From the NCBI GenBank assembly GCA_026225945.1, contig JAMJFZ010002500.1, positions 3,068,501-3,132,500 of the forward strand: a stretch of 64,000 nt of DNA, given 5' to 3'. The position numbers and the translations under genes are program-made. The notes beneath the pieces are model-generated. The model ran no database searches, was not told where the DNA came from, and worked only from the letters and a program-made list of their open reading frames with translations. This DNA comes from Cricetomys ansorgei. Its lineage: Eukaryota > Chordata > Mammalia > Rodentia > Nesomyidae. Positions 34,860 to 46,598 of this stretch are shown here, one piece after another (positions within the stretch are counted from its first letter, which is position 1; each line of letters begins with the position of its first letter).

Positions 34860-35210
34860 GGATCTTGTCTTTTTTCTACTATTGCTAATCATATCGCTGC
34901 TCACACATCTGTGTTCACTATAGCAGCAATGAGGAAGACTTGCTTAGATAACTTGGTGGGTTGTTTTATTTCTTAAAATAATTTCTCAGCTAATTTTTAG
35001 GGCTGTTCTGTAATACCTTATTTCCTTTGTTTTTGAGTATTTTTATTTTTCTCATTGTATTGTAAAATGACTTTCAGGAAAAAGAAAAACTGAAGCAGTA
35101 ATATATAGAATTCTGACACTCCAAGTAAGGGCTGGCTGGTTTTCTGTGCACATAATTTTTAGCGTGGTCAGAAAATAACCTTCTGTTTATAGTCTATGAA
35201 GAAATATTTT
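34860..35210. other. Single-copy AT-rich stretch
   Basis: I see no gene or recognised repeat. Confidence 0.4.
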
Positions 35211-35214
35211 AAAA

Positions 35215-35410
35215 TTGTAAATGGGTGTTGAATTTTATCAAAAGAACTTTGCTGTCTTTCAAAGGGAGGCATGTGGTCTGTCTGCTTTGATTCATTGATG
35301 TGCTGAAAAATAGTAATGTATTGAATAATATTGAACCATCATTGGAGTTCAGATGTTTGCCTCTATGTTCATAAATAATGTATAATTCTTGGATGCTGGG
35401 GGAGAAGTTC
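35215..35410 (-). pseudogene. L1 ORF2 remnant (reverse transcriptase region)
   Basis: On the minus strand a damaged reading resembles the part of L1 ORF2 that contains the 'DAEKAFDKIQ' reverse-transcriptase block; the visible residues here are 'DSKVLLIKFNTHLQF'. On the plus strand, 'tgttgaattttatcaaa' and 'aatattgaaccatcattgg' are the usual reversed ORF2 landmarks. Only about 200 bp survive, with frame changes. It is a dead fragment. Confidence 0.55.
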
Positions 35411-35890
35411 AAGAGCCTTTGTTCCTATTAATCAAAAAGAAAGTAAGTTATCAAGTTACACATTCATATATTATATGATCCTGTTTTTTGTTTCACAAAA
35501 CTTATACAAACATATACTGGCATAAATGTAGGCAGAAGAGATGGAAGAGGAACACAAGTAAAACAGTTGTCTTTATCCCCAGGAGGTGAGAGAGAATTAG
35601 AAAGGAGCAGGACTGTGTTCATGCACTTCATATACTGCTATATGGTTTTTATTGAAGTAGTATGTGATTGTTTCTGCTACTATGGAGGCCAAAGACCCTA
35701 TTTCCTTCAAATGAGTAAAATTAAATAATACACTCATAACTGCATTTCTCTCTAGTAGAGTCCCTCAAATAAGCTATATTCAGCTCTCTCTCCCTTGGCC
35801 AAGATAGTATTTTAAATAAACTCATCTATAATACAAACCTCTGAAACATGAGGCATTTCCATATTTACAACACACAGGAGAAGAGGAGGG
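35411..35890. other. Single-copy stretch
   Basis: I see no gene or recognised repeat. Confidence 0.4.
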
Positions 35891-35892
35891 AG

Positions 35893-35973
35893 TGGAGGAG
35901 GAGGAGGAGGAGGAAGAGGAGGAGGAGGAGGAGGAGGAAGAGGAGGAGGAGGAGGAGGAGGAGGAGGAGGAGA
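35893..35973. repeat. (GGA)n trinucleotide repeat
   Basis: About 27 GGA units with a few GAA interruptions. The reverse frame encodes poly-Ser and is not a gene. Confidence 0.97.
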
Positions 35974-35974
35974 A

Positions 35975-37535
35975 AGGTGGGGGTTGCTTCCTGTGCTCCA
36001 GCAAAGGGTATTGTTAGCATTTAAATTTAAGATATTCTCACTTCAAATCTCCTTTCTGTCATCTCTTGCCATGTTGATTGTCCTGCTGGGTGTCTGCGAT
36101 ATATAAGCCATGTTGTGTTTGTGTTAACTTTTATATCTTGGATCATTGTGTCATATTTGCCTTTGACACTGTCCAGTGGTCTTTCGATCCAATAGTATCA
36201 TTGAGGAAAGCTTGATAGTTGAGGGTTAATAGCTCAGCCTCTTTTGCCTTCAGAGCACACAGAGAAGAAAAAAGTATTTATTCACATGATAATAACTCAG
36301 TTATAACCATTTTGCATAGTCCTTGCGTTTGCCTTGCCCGTTCTCTGAGGTAGGAGGGTAACGCTGAAACACAAGAGAGTCCCATTTTTCCTGTCCTTGT
36401 TCACCGCTTGCTCTCTCCCCTACCCCACAACTCCCAACCCTTGCAAAGAGACCCTCATTAATTGCGCTGACCTCACGGTATCCCTCATTTGTCCCCCAGA
36501 GGACTGCCTTAGATCTGTAGATCACTTTGATTGCTCCCACATCTGGGATTCGTCACACAGTTTTGCTAACCATGACCATGTGCAGAGTTACACAGCAGGA
36601 TTCAGGAGACACTCAGTCAGAAAAACCATCCCTACTAAGAACACATCTGGAGAAAATTAAGAGAAGATACTTTCCATTGAGAATCCCTGGGAATATATTT
36701 ATGATGTAGACAGGCAAGCATTAGCACACAGCAGAAGTGGACATTTTCTTTGGAAGACTAAGGAAGAGAGATGCTTCTTCAGAAGATTTCCTAATTAATT
36801 ATGCACTATAAATGCCTGACAAAAATCACGAATAAACAAAGAGCTTTTCTGAGAAAGGTCTTGTTTAGTAGCTGGCGTCATCTCCAATCAAAATGTCTCC
36901 TTGGTCTTCTCTGGGACCATGTGTGTGAACAAATGCAGATTCTATAAAAAGGAGAGGGGAAGTGGGCCATGTTTTCCTCAGTTGTATTATTGAACATCTC
37001 CAGCAATTTTTCCAAAGCTTCGGTTTGGCAAAAGCCAAAGTTGGCTTTACCGAGCATTTTTCTCTTAATTTTTAAATCCAAGTGCATTAAGGGAAATTTA
37101 ATCCATATGTTTATGATTCATTTACACTTAACTCATCAAAATATTGTTTTTCTAGAGTCATTTGGTCCTCAAGAAGACTTGGGAGCTAGCAACACACTGA
37201 TATACGGGCAGACCACTTGAGCACACATGTCTTGGTTCTTTACATTGGAGTTACGTTATTTTTCACCCCCTGAACCTACATCTAAGTAACTGTTTTGGCT
37301 AAGTTTTGGGTGTTTAATTACACCTGTTCATGTGATTACTTGCAAACAGTTTTTAAAGTTATTGTGCACTATGAAGCATGTGCTGTTTCTGAGTCTATTT
37401 GTAATTAACCATCTCCGAGTTTCCCACGTCGCCCTCTTCAGCAGACACTACCCTAACTATTGATGGACAGTTTCTTTCGGGGTCTGGTGCTGGATTCTTG
37501 GTTTTCTGTTCCATCAGTTCAATTCAATGCATAAG
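35975..37535. other. Single-copy stretch
   Basis: No gene or repeat is recognised, apart from a short (CAT)n tract starting at 37538. Confidence 0.45.
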
Positions 37536-37574
37536 TGCATCATCATCATCATCAACATCATAATCCTCTTTGTG

Positions 37575-37652
37575 GAATAAGGGATGAAAGTCAGCACCTT
37601 GCCCATTGCTAGGCAAGTACTCGATCAATGAGTGACACCCCAATTTGCAGTT
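37575..37652 (-). mobile_element. ID/B4-type SINE head
   Basis: The plus strand shows 'tgctaggcaagtactcgatc' and 'aatgagtgacacccc', the reversed tRNA-Ala-derived A-box region of ID or B4. The rest of the element is not recognisable. Confidence 0.5.
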
Positions 37653-37739
37653 CATTTTCTAAAAGTGAATTACGTTAGTTCAGAGGAAGCCAATGATGCC
37701 ACTGTAGATTTAGGGCAAAGTTGGCATAAGCAACTCTTT

Positions 37740-37810
37740 GAAGGCCACAACTGAGGAAAGTTAAGTGATGGACATGATCATACAGAGCTCAGAAAGGCTG
37801 TGCTAACGTT
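37740..37810 (+). mobile_element. Possible MIR core
   Basis: The words 'aactgaggaaagttaagtg' and 'atcatacagagctcag' follow the MIR core order (gaggaaactgaggc / gttaagtgacttg / cacacagct). The match is short and diverged. Confidence 0.35.
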
Positions 37811-38029
37811 TTGCTTTTATTTTCCCAACACATGAGCGTGAAAAGGAGATTACCTATAGACCCAGATCATGGAAAGCATCTCAGAGGAGATTTCGAAATG
37901 ACGAATTGAATTAGATATTACTATGGTGTATTTCTAAGAAGGACAGCTGAAGATGCTGATGAACCAATAATGTGTCCCAAAGTAATAGTAGTATAATTTC
38001 ATGGATATCTATGGACCTAGGACATTCCA

Positions 38030-38270
38030 GTTGAGAGTGTGTGTGTGTATGTTTAAGCTTCAATTATATTCTTCAGATGCTATCCACAATGATTTTTGAG
38101 ATAGGGTTTCTCATCAAGTAGACCAGCATGGTTATCCATGGAGCTTCAGGGATCCACCCATCTCCACCTCACCAGTAGAAGCACTTTACAGACTCCAGCT
38201 CCTTATTCCTATGTGGCAGATAGGAATTTGGGATTGTAGCTAAGAAAGCAGAAAAGTATTCTACTGGTTT
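38030..38270 (-). mobile_element. B3-class SINE
   Basis: A short TG tract leads to 'tttttgagatagggtttctc', 'atcaagtagaccagcatgg', 'gcttcagggatccacccatc' and 'tccacctcaccag'. The distal head part is poorly preserved. Confidence 0.55.
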
Positions 38271-38660
38271 ACTGTGTGGGATAATGACCTCATTTTTTGA
38301 ACTTAATGCAACTTAGTAGAGAATCGATGACGTCAGTTGCCATGTTTGGAAAACACAGATGCTTGCGAACACTCACCACCTAGCTGGAAGGAGCATACAA
38401 AGGGATGTTTGAGTCTGTCTAAGGGTTGATATGGCATCATCTTGTTAGCTCTCATTTCTTCACAACTCATGTTTTCCAGTTAGGAAATTGTTAAGTATCA
38501 ACTGTAGTTCTCTACGTTGGAAGCAATTACTATCTCTTCCTGTGTCAACAATTTACCAAAATTTAGTGAGGTTCTAACTTTTTGAATGCTTGCAAGTTTT
38601 TCTAAGATGTTCTTCCCAGTGAAATTACATTAATCTAATGTTTTCTAGGATCAAATACTA
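38271..38660. other. Single-copy stretch
   Basis: I see no gene or recognised repeat. Confidence 0.4.
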
Positions 38661-38666
38661 TTTATA

Positions 38667-38841
38667 GGGCTGCAGAGATGGCTCAGTGATGAATTGCATG
38701 TTCTGCTCTTGCAGAGCACCTGAGCTTGCTTCCTAGCACCCATCGTTGGCAGCCCACAGCCTACTGTAACTTCATCTCCAAAGGATCTAATGTTGCATCT
38801 AGTCACCTTGGTCATCTGCACTCACGTGTACACACGCACAT

Positions 38842-38883
<42 letters not shown>

Positions 38884-38935
38884 ATGCGTACACACGCTCA
38901 CACACGCACGCACGCACACACGCGCACATGCTGAG
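38667..38935 (+). mobile_element. B2 SINE with (CA)n tail
   Basis: The head 'gggctgcagagatggctcag' is followed by 'gttctgctcttgcagagcac', 'ttcctagcacccatcg' and 'catctccaaaggatctaatg'. A pure CA repeat from 38843 to about 38875 and CACG-rich sequence form the tail. The open frame over the tail is an artefact. Confidence 0.85.
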
Positions 38936-38939
38936 ACTG

Positions 38940-40502
38940 AATAGCACAAAATGAGCTTTATAATGCCAATTAGATTAACTGTCAAATCTGTTTCTGAGGG
39001 GAAAAGAAGAATTTGGTAATATTAGGGTTTCACAAAGCTGCTTTCCATACTTTGAAAAGAAAATCCAATTCTCTGCAAGTTTTTGTCCCCACTTCTTTGA
39101 AACCACTATTTTCAAGAGAAATAAAATTACAGATATTTTCTTATTCTGGACAAACTCGTTTCACACTGATAACATGTACTTCCTATTGATATTATTTTAC
39201 CTTTGTTTTTAACATGCACAATTAAGAAGACTGTCAACCCTAACAGCCAGCTTTTCTTAAACGCAAAAACAATTAAGAGATTGGAACTACATCAGCTTTG
39301 TTTCTGATCTCCCTGTGTCCTCCCCCACCCCCACCCAGTGCCACTGTTCCCAGTATCCCTGGCAGTGTAGCTGGGCTGAGGGGCTTGTCTTTTGTTCCTT
39401 CTCCCTCAGCGTGTCTGCTTAGCCCACACAGACCCGTGCAAGTCAACTGTTACTCATAAGACCAATTATAACAGCAGTTACCTTTGCCCTGTGCTTAAAA
39501 TGTGCTGGCTCTTCCTGAAGTCATAACTTGTAAAGCTCTATCTTCTCAAGGGCAGCTGGTCCAAGTTTGTTAAATAAATTTAACTTAAGTTGAAATTACT
39601 TAAGATGAAGCTACTTGTCTTTTGATCCATTTTCTCCAATGGAATGGGAATTCACTAAAATCAAAGATAATTTCATTCAGAATTGTATACATTGACTAGC
39701 TTATATTTAGTGATGGTCCACCTGCCACTCAGCAATCATCCCTCAGTGTGTGAGGGCACTAGACCAGGAAGCCCTTCTCTGTGGATAATAAATTTAGGCA
39801 GTGTTACTGGCCTGCCATCAGACTCGCTTTTCACACCCATAGCTTCTGCTTCTACAGCTCTTAAACTATGCAGACCTCACAGGCTTTTTTCCTGAGGCAC
39901 AAATCTGAGAGACAGATGGTCCCCTACACCCAGTATCCACATATTGCCTGGAGCAACATCCTGTAGTAGACAAGACAAAAAATCTGAATATGAGCTCTTT
40001 TTCTCTTTTCTTAGCATGTCATTCGAGGGCAGTGGATGTCTTTAAACAGCCAATATTTGCCAGCACAGTAGGAATCCCACATCCTAATCATTGTCTGGTG
40101 CCCCCTGTACCTCCCTTCACCCCACAGCTGTTCCCTGCTGTTGTCACACATACGAGTACCCTCCAGTACACTGGATAGATGTATGTTTAGATCACATTTC
40201 CCCCACAAGCCATCCTCTAGCTCACTTATAGGAGGGTTTTGTACTCAGAGGAAGAATCTGGGAGATGCTCTGTAGATTCCTAGTGTGAACAGACAAACAA
40301 ACAAAATAACAACAACAAAAACCCACACTCATCTCAGAGAGAAGAAAATACAGTTTATTCTGGAGCCAAATACAAGTTGCTGAATTCTCATAAACAGAAA
40401 GTAAGAATAAAACAAATGGTGACCCTGCAGTTTTTTGTTTTCCAATGAGGCCAAAATAATCCACTGCATCACATTGCCTTTACTAGCCCTTACACATTTA
40501 GA

Positions 40503-40505
<3 letters not shown>
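38940..40505. other. Single-copy stretch
   Basis: No gene or transposon is recognised. The opposing short frames at 39990-40208 have no coding signature. Confidence 0.45.

Positions 40506-40508
<3 letters not shown>

Positions 40509-40539
<31 letters not shown>
40509..40539. repeat. (CA)n microsatellite
   Basis: About 15 uninterrupted CA units. Confidence 0.97.
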
Positions 40540-40540
<1 letters not shown>

Positions 40541-41126
40541 AACAATTACTGGGAAAAAAAAAAAGAGGCCATGAATTTGAAAGAAAGCAAGTTATGTATA
40601 TATGGGAGAGTTTGGAAGAAGGAAAAGGAAAGTGGAAATGACATAATGATAATCTTGAAAACTAAAAGAAATAACTTTTTTAAATGTAGGTTAGTAAAAT
40701 GTTCCCTTCCCCTTTTGTTTGTAAGAATTTGACAACTCAGCAAGACCCTCACAATCTGTTTCATCTGTGAAGTCAATGCTTAGGATTCAAGGCTACTGGG
40801 CAGACAGTATCTGATGTACTTAGTAGAAGACTTATCAGACAGACAGCATCACGTGACTCGCCAGCATACAATGTCCCACGTCCTTTCTCTTTGCTCTTTC
40901 CTCTGACCTCCTTTTCCTTGAAAAGTGACTGCAATGGGATTTGTGTTCGTGGGCATAGAGAAGTCGCCTGATTATAGATGAAGACCACGCCCATGAGAGT
41001 GACTTCCATAACTTTCCATTCTGCACGGTTTACAGTTGACTGTAACAGTTACAGGTCCACCAGATTTCCACACAGCACAGTCAAGATGGGTTTGTTTCTT
41101 TCCGCTCCCTTAGAAATACCAGTTAA

Positions 41127-41140
41127 CCACTAGATGTCAG
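41127..41140 (+). promoter_or_regulatory. CTCF-core-like motif
   Basis: The sequence 'ccactagatgtcag' fits 13 of 14 positions of CCASYAGRKGGCRS. The mismatch is at a normally conserved G. Confidence 0.25.
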
Positions 41141-41845
41141 GCTTGTCAAATGCTTAGAAAGTACTACGCTTACACCCTGGGACTGGGAAACCACATTTGT
41201 TGTTCTTGTTTTATTTATTTATTTGTTGTTGTTGTTTCTTGTTGTTTATTTATTTATTTTTGGCTCTCCTTTTACAGCGAGTTGACAATATTCCACAGAG
41301 AGTGCAATGAACTTGGGTTTAGATCATGCCCACAAGGGGACCAATTTTATCTGAGGCTTTTGAGTTTGTGACTCACACTCCTTCCTGTGTGTTGTCTTTT
41401 TTAAAGATAAAACATCAAAGACAGATTTTTTTTTTCTCTTTGTAGCCAAGAAACAGGGATCGCTGATACACTTTGTCTTGAATCTATGTTACATTGATGA
41501 ATGAAGGACAGCTACAATCCCCGAGGGAGTCATGAAGAGTGGGCCAGAACAGTAACAATAAGAGACTCCATCTAAAATGAAACCTCTCCCGTGTTTAAGA
41601 AGTCCCGGAAACCGTATGTCTTAGCCATCAGGCATTTTTGAATATAAAGCTAGGCCATGGATGCACAGCTCTGGGATCATGAAGATCAAAGTGTCAGGGG
41701 ATGCTTCTGAAATCACCTTGATTCACAGCTTTACCTCCTAGTGCTCAAAGTCATGCGAATGCCATCGGCAAATGTATATGGCCATAACAGGACCTAGGAA
41801 AGCCCTAAAGAAAGGGAATTAGGAATTAGGAGTTAACAGAATAGA

Positions 41846-41864
41846 GGGGGGTGGGGGTGGGGGG
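41846..41864 (+). repeat. G-rich run (G6-T-G5-T-G6)
   Basis: Seventeen G and two T in 19 bases, followed by TG. Such runs can form G-quadruplexes, although only three tracts are separated by loops. Confidence 0.8.
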
Positions 41865-42447
41865 TGCACAGTGCATGTGCCGAGGCACACAAGAGAAAGA
41901 AAATCTTATTAAATAAATTATGTAAATTCCTGAGATCTAAAAGTATGTATGCTAATAATCTGATGGATGAGGCAATCACACATATTAGTCGTCTTCCCTG
42001 TAGACGCATATTTTAATATTTTATATGCACATATTTTAATATGCATAGGTCATATTTGCATGTGCACGTCCTTAAAGCACTAGAAAGCAATCATAGGAAA
42101 CTTTGGGGGATTCCTGCGTTCTATTTGAAGAAGGTACACAGAATCTAATACAGCTCCCATGTCGTAGGGAGAACAAAATTCATACCTGAATTATTTAACT
42201 GGCCGGATGCTACATGTAGGGAACATAAAACAAATTTGAGAATTCGTATCTTCTAGTAGAGACTCCGTTACGATCAAAGTGTAATCACAGAAGTCTCACA
42301 CCTCCACGTTGCCATTTTTTTTTCTTTTTTAGTGAGAGAATAAATTCCATGAGTTGTCATATGAAATCAGTTGTCTGTCATATGAAAGAATGCAAATAGA
42401 CTCTGGATTTCTAACCAGTTTAATTTGCTGCAAAAGGCAAGCAATCA

Positions 42448-42465
42448 TTTTTTTTTTTTTTTTTT
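42448..42465. repeat. T18 homopolymer
   Basis: Eighteen T in a row. It may be a reversed A-tail, but the sequence to its right is not a recognised retroposon. Confidence 0.95.
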
Positions 42466-42688
42466 AATAACACACATAGGAAAGTCAGGCTCTCCTGGAG
42501 TGTCAGAGTGAAACATCAAAAACAGCAGTACCCCAGGGACCTCCGCCCCTGCAGTAATCCTCAGGATTTGGAACTACTTTTTGGACTCATCTTCCCAAGA
42601 CCACACTGGTACTCAAAGATTCCCTGGTGACATAGGTCTCTTAACTTTTGCTATTTCTTTAATTCTGTTCTGCTTCATGCTGCAGTGT
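42466..42688. other. Unidentified sequence downstream of T18
   Basis: This stretch could be the body of an unrecognised minus-strand retroposon whose tail is the T18 run. No landmarks are visible. Confidence 0.3.
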
Positions 42689-42689
42689 G

Positions 42690-42762
42690 TACCGATAGAA
42701 CCTGAAGTCTCACAGAAGTCAGGTGAGCACTGTATCACTGAGCCACAGCTCTAGCCCCTGGT
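42690..42762 (-). mobile_element. ID/B4-type SINE head
   Basis: The plus strand shows 'ggtgagcactgtatcactg' and 'agccacagctctagcccc', the reversed A-box end of an ID or B4 element. Confidence 0.5.
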
Positions 42763-43160
42763 CTCTCAACTTTTTAATAGAAACATATTTTACAATGTGG
42801 TTCAAATAAAACTTTCTGGGTTAGTGGAATAAACACAGGCTTCTACATGTATGGTCATCTTAAAATTCTTTACAACTTGTTAATTAGGCTTGAGCCAATT
42901 CCTTGACTGTCAGGAAGACCTGCTATTAAGGTCTGAACTGTCCAGTTAGTTTATTATAATGGTTAAAATTAAGCAGAATCTGTTAAGCACTTCGAAGAAC
43001 AAAGGAAAAGTATAAACACAGCTCATACAATCCAAGCAGTGTAACATGTAGCAACAAATCCTTTAGGAAATCATCTGGGTAGTCCAGAACAGTTATAATC
43101 TCATGCACCAAAATTTACTACCACCATGTAAAATACTATTACACTCATGCTAGGACTTTA
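42763..43160. other. Single-copy stretch
   Basis: I see no gene or recognised repeat. Confidence 0.4.
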
Positions 43161-43162
43161 TA

Positions 43163-43204
43163 TAGAGATTAATTAATTAATTAGTTAATTTATTTATTTA
43201 TTTG
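43163..43204. repeat. (TTAA)n(TTTA)n tract
   Basis: AATT and TTTA units form the reversed tail of the adjacent B1 on the minus strand. Confidence 0.9.
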
Positions 43205-43352
43205 ATTTATTCAAGACAGGATTTCTCTGTTGTAACTCTGGTTGTCCTGGAACTCACTCTGTAGACCATGTTTGACTTGAACTCACAGAGATCAATCTGC
43301 CTCTGCCTCCCAAATGCTGGGATTAAAGGCATATGCCACCACCACCCAGCTC
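43205..43352 (-). mobile_element. B1 SINE, full length
   Basis: The plus strand shows 'agacaggatttctctgttg', 'gttgtcctggaactcactc', 'ctgcctctgcctcccaaatg' and 'ctgggattaaaggcatatgc', ending 'cacccagc'. It is the best preserved B1 in the window. Confidence 0.92.
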
Positions 43353-43500
43353 CTTTTAGTTTTCAAAGCAGGGTTTCTCTGTGTAGCCCTTGCTGTTCTA
43401 GAACTAGTTCTTTAGAGCAGACTTCCTCAAACTCGAAGATTGTCTGCCTTTGCCTCCTGAACGCCAGGATTGTAGGCATGCGCTACCACTGCCTGGCTTG
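43353..43500 (-). mobile_element. B1 SINE, second in tandem
   Basis: Landmarks are 'aaagcagggtttctctgtg', 'gctgttctagaactag', 'tgcctttgcctcctgaac' and 'aggcatgcgctaccactgcc', ending 'tggcttg'. It follows the first B1 directly in the same orientation. Confidence 0.88.
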
Positions 43501-43715
43501 TCCACCTTATTTTTGAGACAGGGTTTTTCACTGAACCTGGAACTCAATGATTCAGTTAGGCTGTCTGGTCAGTCAGACTAAGTGTCTTCCTGTCTCCCCA
43601 GTACTGCCATTATAGGCACGTGCTATCTTAGATTTTTACATGAATGCTGGGGATTTGAACTCAGGTCTTCATGACTGCAGCAAATATTTTACCCACAGAA
43701 CCATCTCCTCAAACC
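43501..43715 (-). mobile_element. B3-class SINE, third in the cluster
   Basis: Landmarks are 'tttttgagacagggtttttc', 'actgaacctggaactcaatg', 'ttaggctgtctggtcagtc', 'tgctggggatttgaactcag' and 'ttttacccacagaaccatc'. It is near full length and diverged. A short AAT-rich run follows. Confidence 0.8.
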
Positions 43716-43967
43716 CTAGTATAATAATAACAACAATAATTAAAAAAAAATGATTAAAGCCAAACATTTAAAATAATGTGCTGGCTGTGAAATCAGATCT
43801 GCAGCAGGGCTCTCATGGGTTTGCCATTGCTTCTTCTTGTTCTTTCTCCTGTCTCTTTATGACACTCATGTTTAATTTGCAAGGTCTGCGTTGTCATGCG
43901 CAGTCGTCTGTTCTGATGAATCAGCGACCCTGGAAAAGTTGGTCAGAGGTTTCCTTAACGCTGTGTT

Positions 43968-44228
43968 AGTCAGCTTCCCGTCACTGTGACAAACACCCGA
44001 GACAACTCCATTCTTGGTTGGTTGGGCCTCTGACAAGGCTGTGCATCTCAGGAGAAGCACATGGCAGAGGAAGCAGCAAAAAGTGAGAGGATAGAGCTGC
44101 GCCCCCATGTCCCCTGAAGAGCACACTCCCAGTGACCTCAGTTCCTTCCACCAAAGGCCACCTCGTAAAGGCTCCACCACTGCAGCCTAGCAGCCTCGAA
44201 GTCTGGGGACCAAGCCTTTAACACACAG
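43968..44228 (-). mobile_element. LTR-like repeat, family unresolved
   Basis: The plus strand reads 'gttagtcagcttcccgtcac', 'tggcagaggaagcagc', 'ctcccagtgacctcag', 'aaggctccaccactgc' and 'gaccaagcctttaacacac'. I recall this order from a widespread mammalian LTR-type repeat in reverse orientation (ERVL or MaLR group), but the subfamily is uncertain. Confidence 0.5.
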
Positions 44229-44287
44229 CACTTCAGTGGGTACTTATCCAAGCTTAGCAAGTGTCTTGAATCAGTAAGTTTTCAACA

Positions 44288-44474
44288 CTTCTTGTGTATA
44301 TGTGTGTGTGTTCACATGTATACATATATGCACATATACATGTACATATGTCCGCGTGTATATGTGGTGTGTATGTGTACATTTACATGTGCATGTGTGC
44401 ATGTCTGTACGTGAATGTGCATGTATGTGTATGTACGCATGTGGGCACATATGTATGTGTGCATGCGTGTATGC

Positions 44475-44511
<37 letters not shown>

Positions 44512-44525
44512 CATATGTGTGGCAG
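44288..44525. repeat. Degenerate TGTA/CATG array ending in (GT)n
   Basis: About 190 bp of imperfect alternating purine-pyrimidine (ATGTGC, GTACAT, CATGTG units) lead into a pure GT repeat at 44477-44511. Such sequence can adopt Z-DNA. The Cys/Val/Met-rich open frames are artefacts. Confidence 0.93.
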
Positions 44526-44529
44526 GGGG

Positions 44530-45930
44530 AGGCAATGAGTTTTCATTTCCAGCAGACAGTAATGAGTGGCTGGAGCTTCCCCGAGTTTTTCTTCATATGT
44601 GGCAGGCCCTGTACCTGTGTGCTTGTCTCAATTCCTAGGAATGTGTCTGAGGTTTCTAAAGCTCCTCATGTAGATCTCACCTGTTGCTTCTCAACTTTAT
44701 ATTTTCAGTGTTGTCCTCACACTTCTTTCAGCCTTGCTTGGTGCCATTGTCTCAGTAGCTGCACTGTTAAACAATTCCCACTTTTTCTTTGGAAAAAAAC
44801 ACACTAGTATTTGAACTTTTCTCACAGAACAAACTTGGACTCGTATCAAGCAAAGAGATGCCCTGAATGTAACTTTCAGGAAGATTCCAGTCAAACTCAA
44901 AAGGAATCACAATCTTGGAACCAAGCTGATTGACAGTTCCACTTCCATCCAGGAGCTTTTACACTGCTGGTTGTAAACCTAATTATGAGGTAGTTGGTTT
45001 TCAAGGTTACTGTGGAACTGGGAGGATGGAGATAGGAAAAGGCTGTGTTAAACATCGATCTGACTCTTTTTAAATCAATGATCTCCCAGCGGTGGGGAAT
45101 CTTTAATTTCCAGAGTTTAAGGGAAAAACGGTATTTTCTTTGCTCTGAAGGTTTCCATCATTCTGGAAGTACTTACACCATCAGCTTTTGGACACAAATC
45201 TTTCAAGTTATAACCCTATTAAACTCACTTAATCAACAATGGTAGCTTTTCTGGTAGATTCAATTGTATCAAAATATGAGCCAATTCATATTGGCTCTTG
45301 GAAAAGATTTCTTCTGGTATTCTGGGAAGAAGGACATCAGAACCCCTTTGGAAGCTGCTGATGACTTGGAACTGTGTCTCTGGCCCATTTCCTACCACTG
45401 TTGACAATACCACTAAAACAAAACCGAAAATAAACCGAGGAAGGTATTTAGGGAAAGGGTGATTCTAATGATCTTCACCTGGTAACCATGCTCTGTGTAT
45501 ATTGTTCACTGAGTCTTCACACTGTGAGAACCTCATGTGTGGTCATAGAAAATGTAGGAGTTAGTCATAAAAGACAAGACTGTCCAGTTGTCCTTGCTTG
45601 ACTTCAAGCCTCAAAGAACCCTCATGATGAGAACTGCCAATGAGCTCAAGTTAGGAAAAAGCTACCCTGGAAGACACAGGACAAAGTAAACTGCAGGCTA
45701 GCTGCTGGGTGTGGCTTGCCACTCTCCTCCAAGTACATGGGAAAGAGGAGACAGCAAATCAGAGATTCGATTCTTAAATTGTTGCAAATGCAGCAAATGA
45801 ACGGTCTGCTCAGAGTGAGCAGCACGCACACAAGTCCTGACTTTCTACATCAAAATACAAGACAGGAGAAACTGTACCTCAAATAGGTGGCGAGTATGAT
45901 GAGAAGGGAGGTCTAAATGAAAACAGGAAA
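44530..45930. other. Single-copy stretch
   Basis: No gene or repeat is recognised. Confidence 0.45.
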
Positions 45931-45935
45931 CACAC

Positions 45936-46000
45936 GGGGCAGGAGATGCAGCTCGGTGGCAGACCGCATACTTAGCATGTGCTAGGACATGGAAAACTTT
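45936..46000 (+). mobile_element. ID-like SINE head
   Basis: The sequence 'ggggcaggagatgcagctcg' then 'gtggcagaccgcatacttag' and 'catgtgctaggacatgg' matches the tRNA-Ala-derived head of ID or B4 in forward orientation. It has no A-tail and is old. Confidence 0.5.
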
Positions 46001-46496
46001 CACCTCCTTTATCCATTGACTAGTACTTTTATTACTGATGGCTAGTTCATGTCATAAACGCCAGGCAGACATCTGGGCTACCTGAATTGCTGTGATCCTT
46101 GGGGCATAAATATCTTACTGGAGATTTGGGGCTTTCCAAAATGTTTAGAGTACTGTTTCTACAGCCAGAGTAACAGCAGCTCAGAGATGTAAATAACGCT
46201 AACAACCCCCCCCCCCAAAAAAAAAAGGACTTGTTAGAGGCCAGTCAGTTCTACAATGACTTCCTCAGGGTCAGAAGCCAAGAGCACAATGGGTAAAACA
46301 CAGCACTCAACCTTGGTGACTTAAGCACTCAAGTCCCAGGCATTTGCTGTAAATGAGGTGGAGAAACGTAGGGCCTCACTCCACTCTAATCTTTAAAAGT
46401 TAATTTGCTCCTCTACAGAGACTGTAACCAGTCAGGTGGAAGAGAACGATACATAAGCATTTTAATTCTGACTCTCTTTTTTACTTTGTAATTGTA

Positions 46497-46497
<1 letters not shown>
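46001..46497. other. Single-copy stretch with a C11A10 run
   Basis: A run of 11 C followed by 10 A lies at 46206-46226. A weak SINE-like patch near 46285-46345 is too degraded to call. Confidence 0.35.
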
Positions 46498-46534
<37 letters not shown>

Positions 46535-46538
46535 TCTG

Positions 46539-46598
<60 letters not shown>

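Larger units (their letters stand above)
40545..42445. other. Single-copy stretch with simple tracts
   Basis: It contains a TTTA/TTG-rich tract at 41205-41262 and a G-rich run at 41846-41864. No gene or transposon is recognised. Confidence 0.45.

Noticed and set aside
35822..36004. Minus-strand poly-Ser open frame
   Set aside because: It is the reverse translation of the GGA repeat.
44294..44807. Cys/Val/Met-rich frames of 78-130 codons
   Set aside because: They follow the TGTA/CATG array and continue by chance into single-copy DNA.
46285..46345. SINE-like patch
   Set aside because: Too degraded to assign to B2 or B3.
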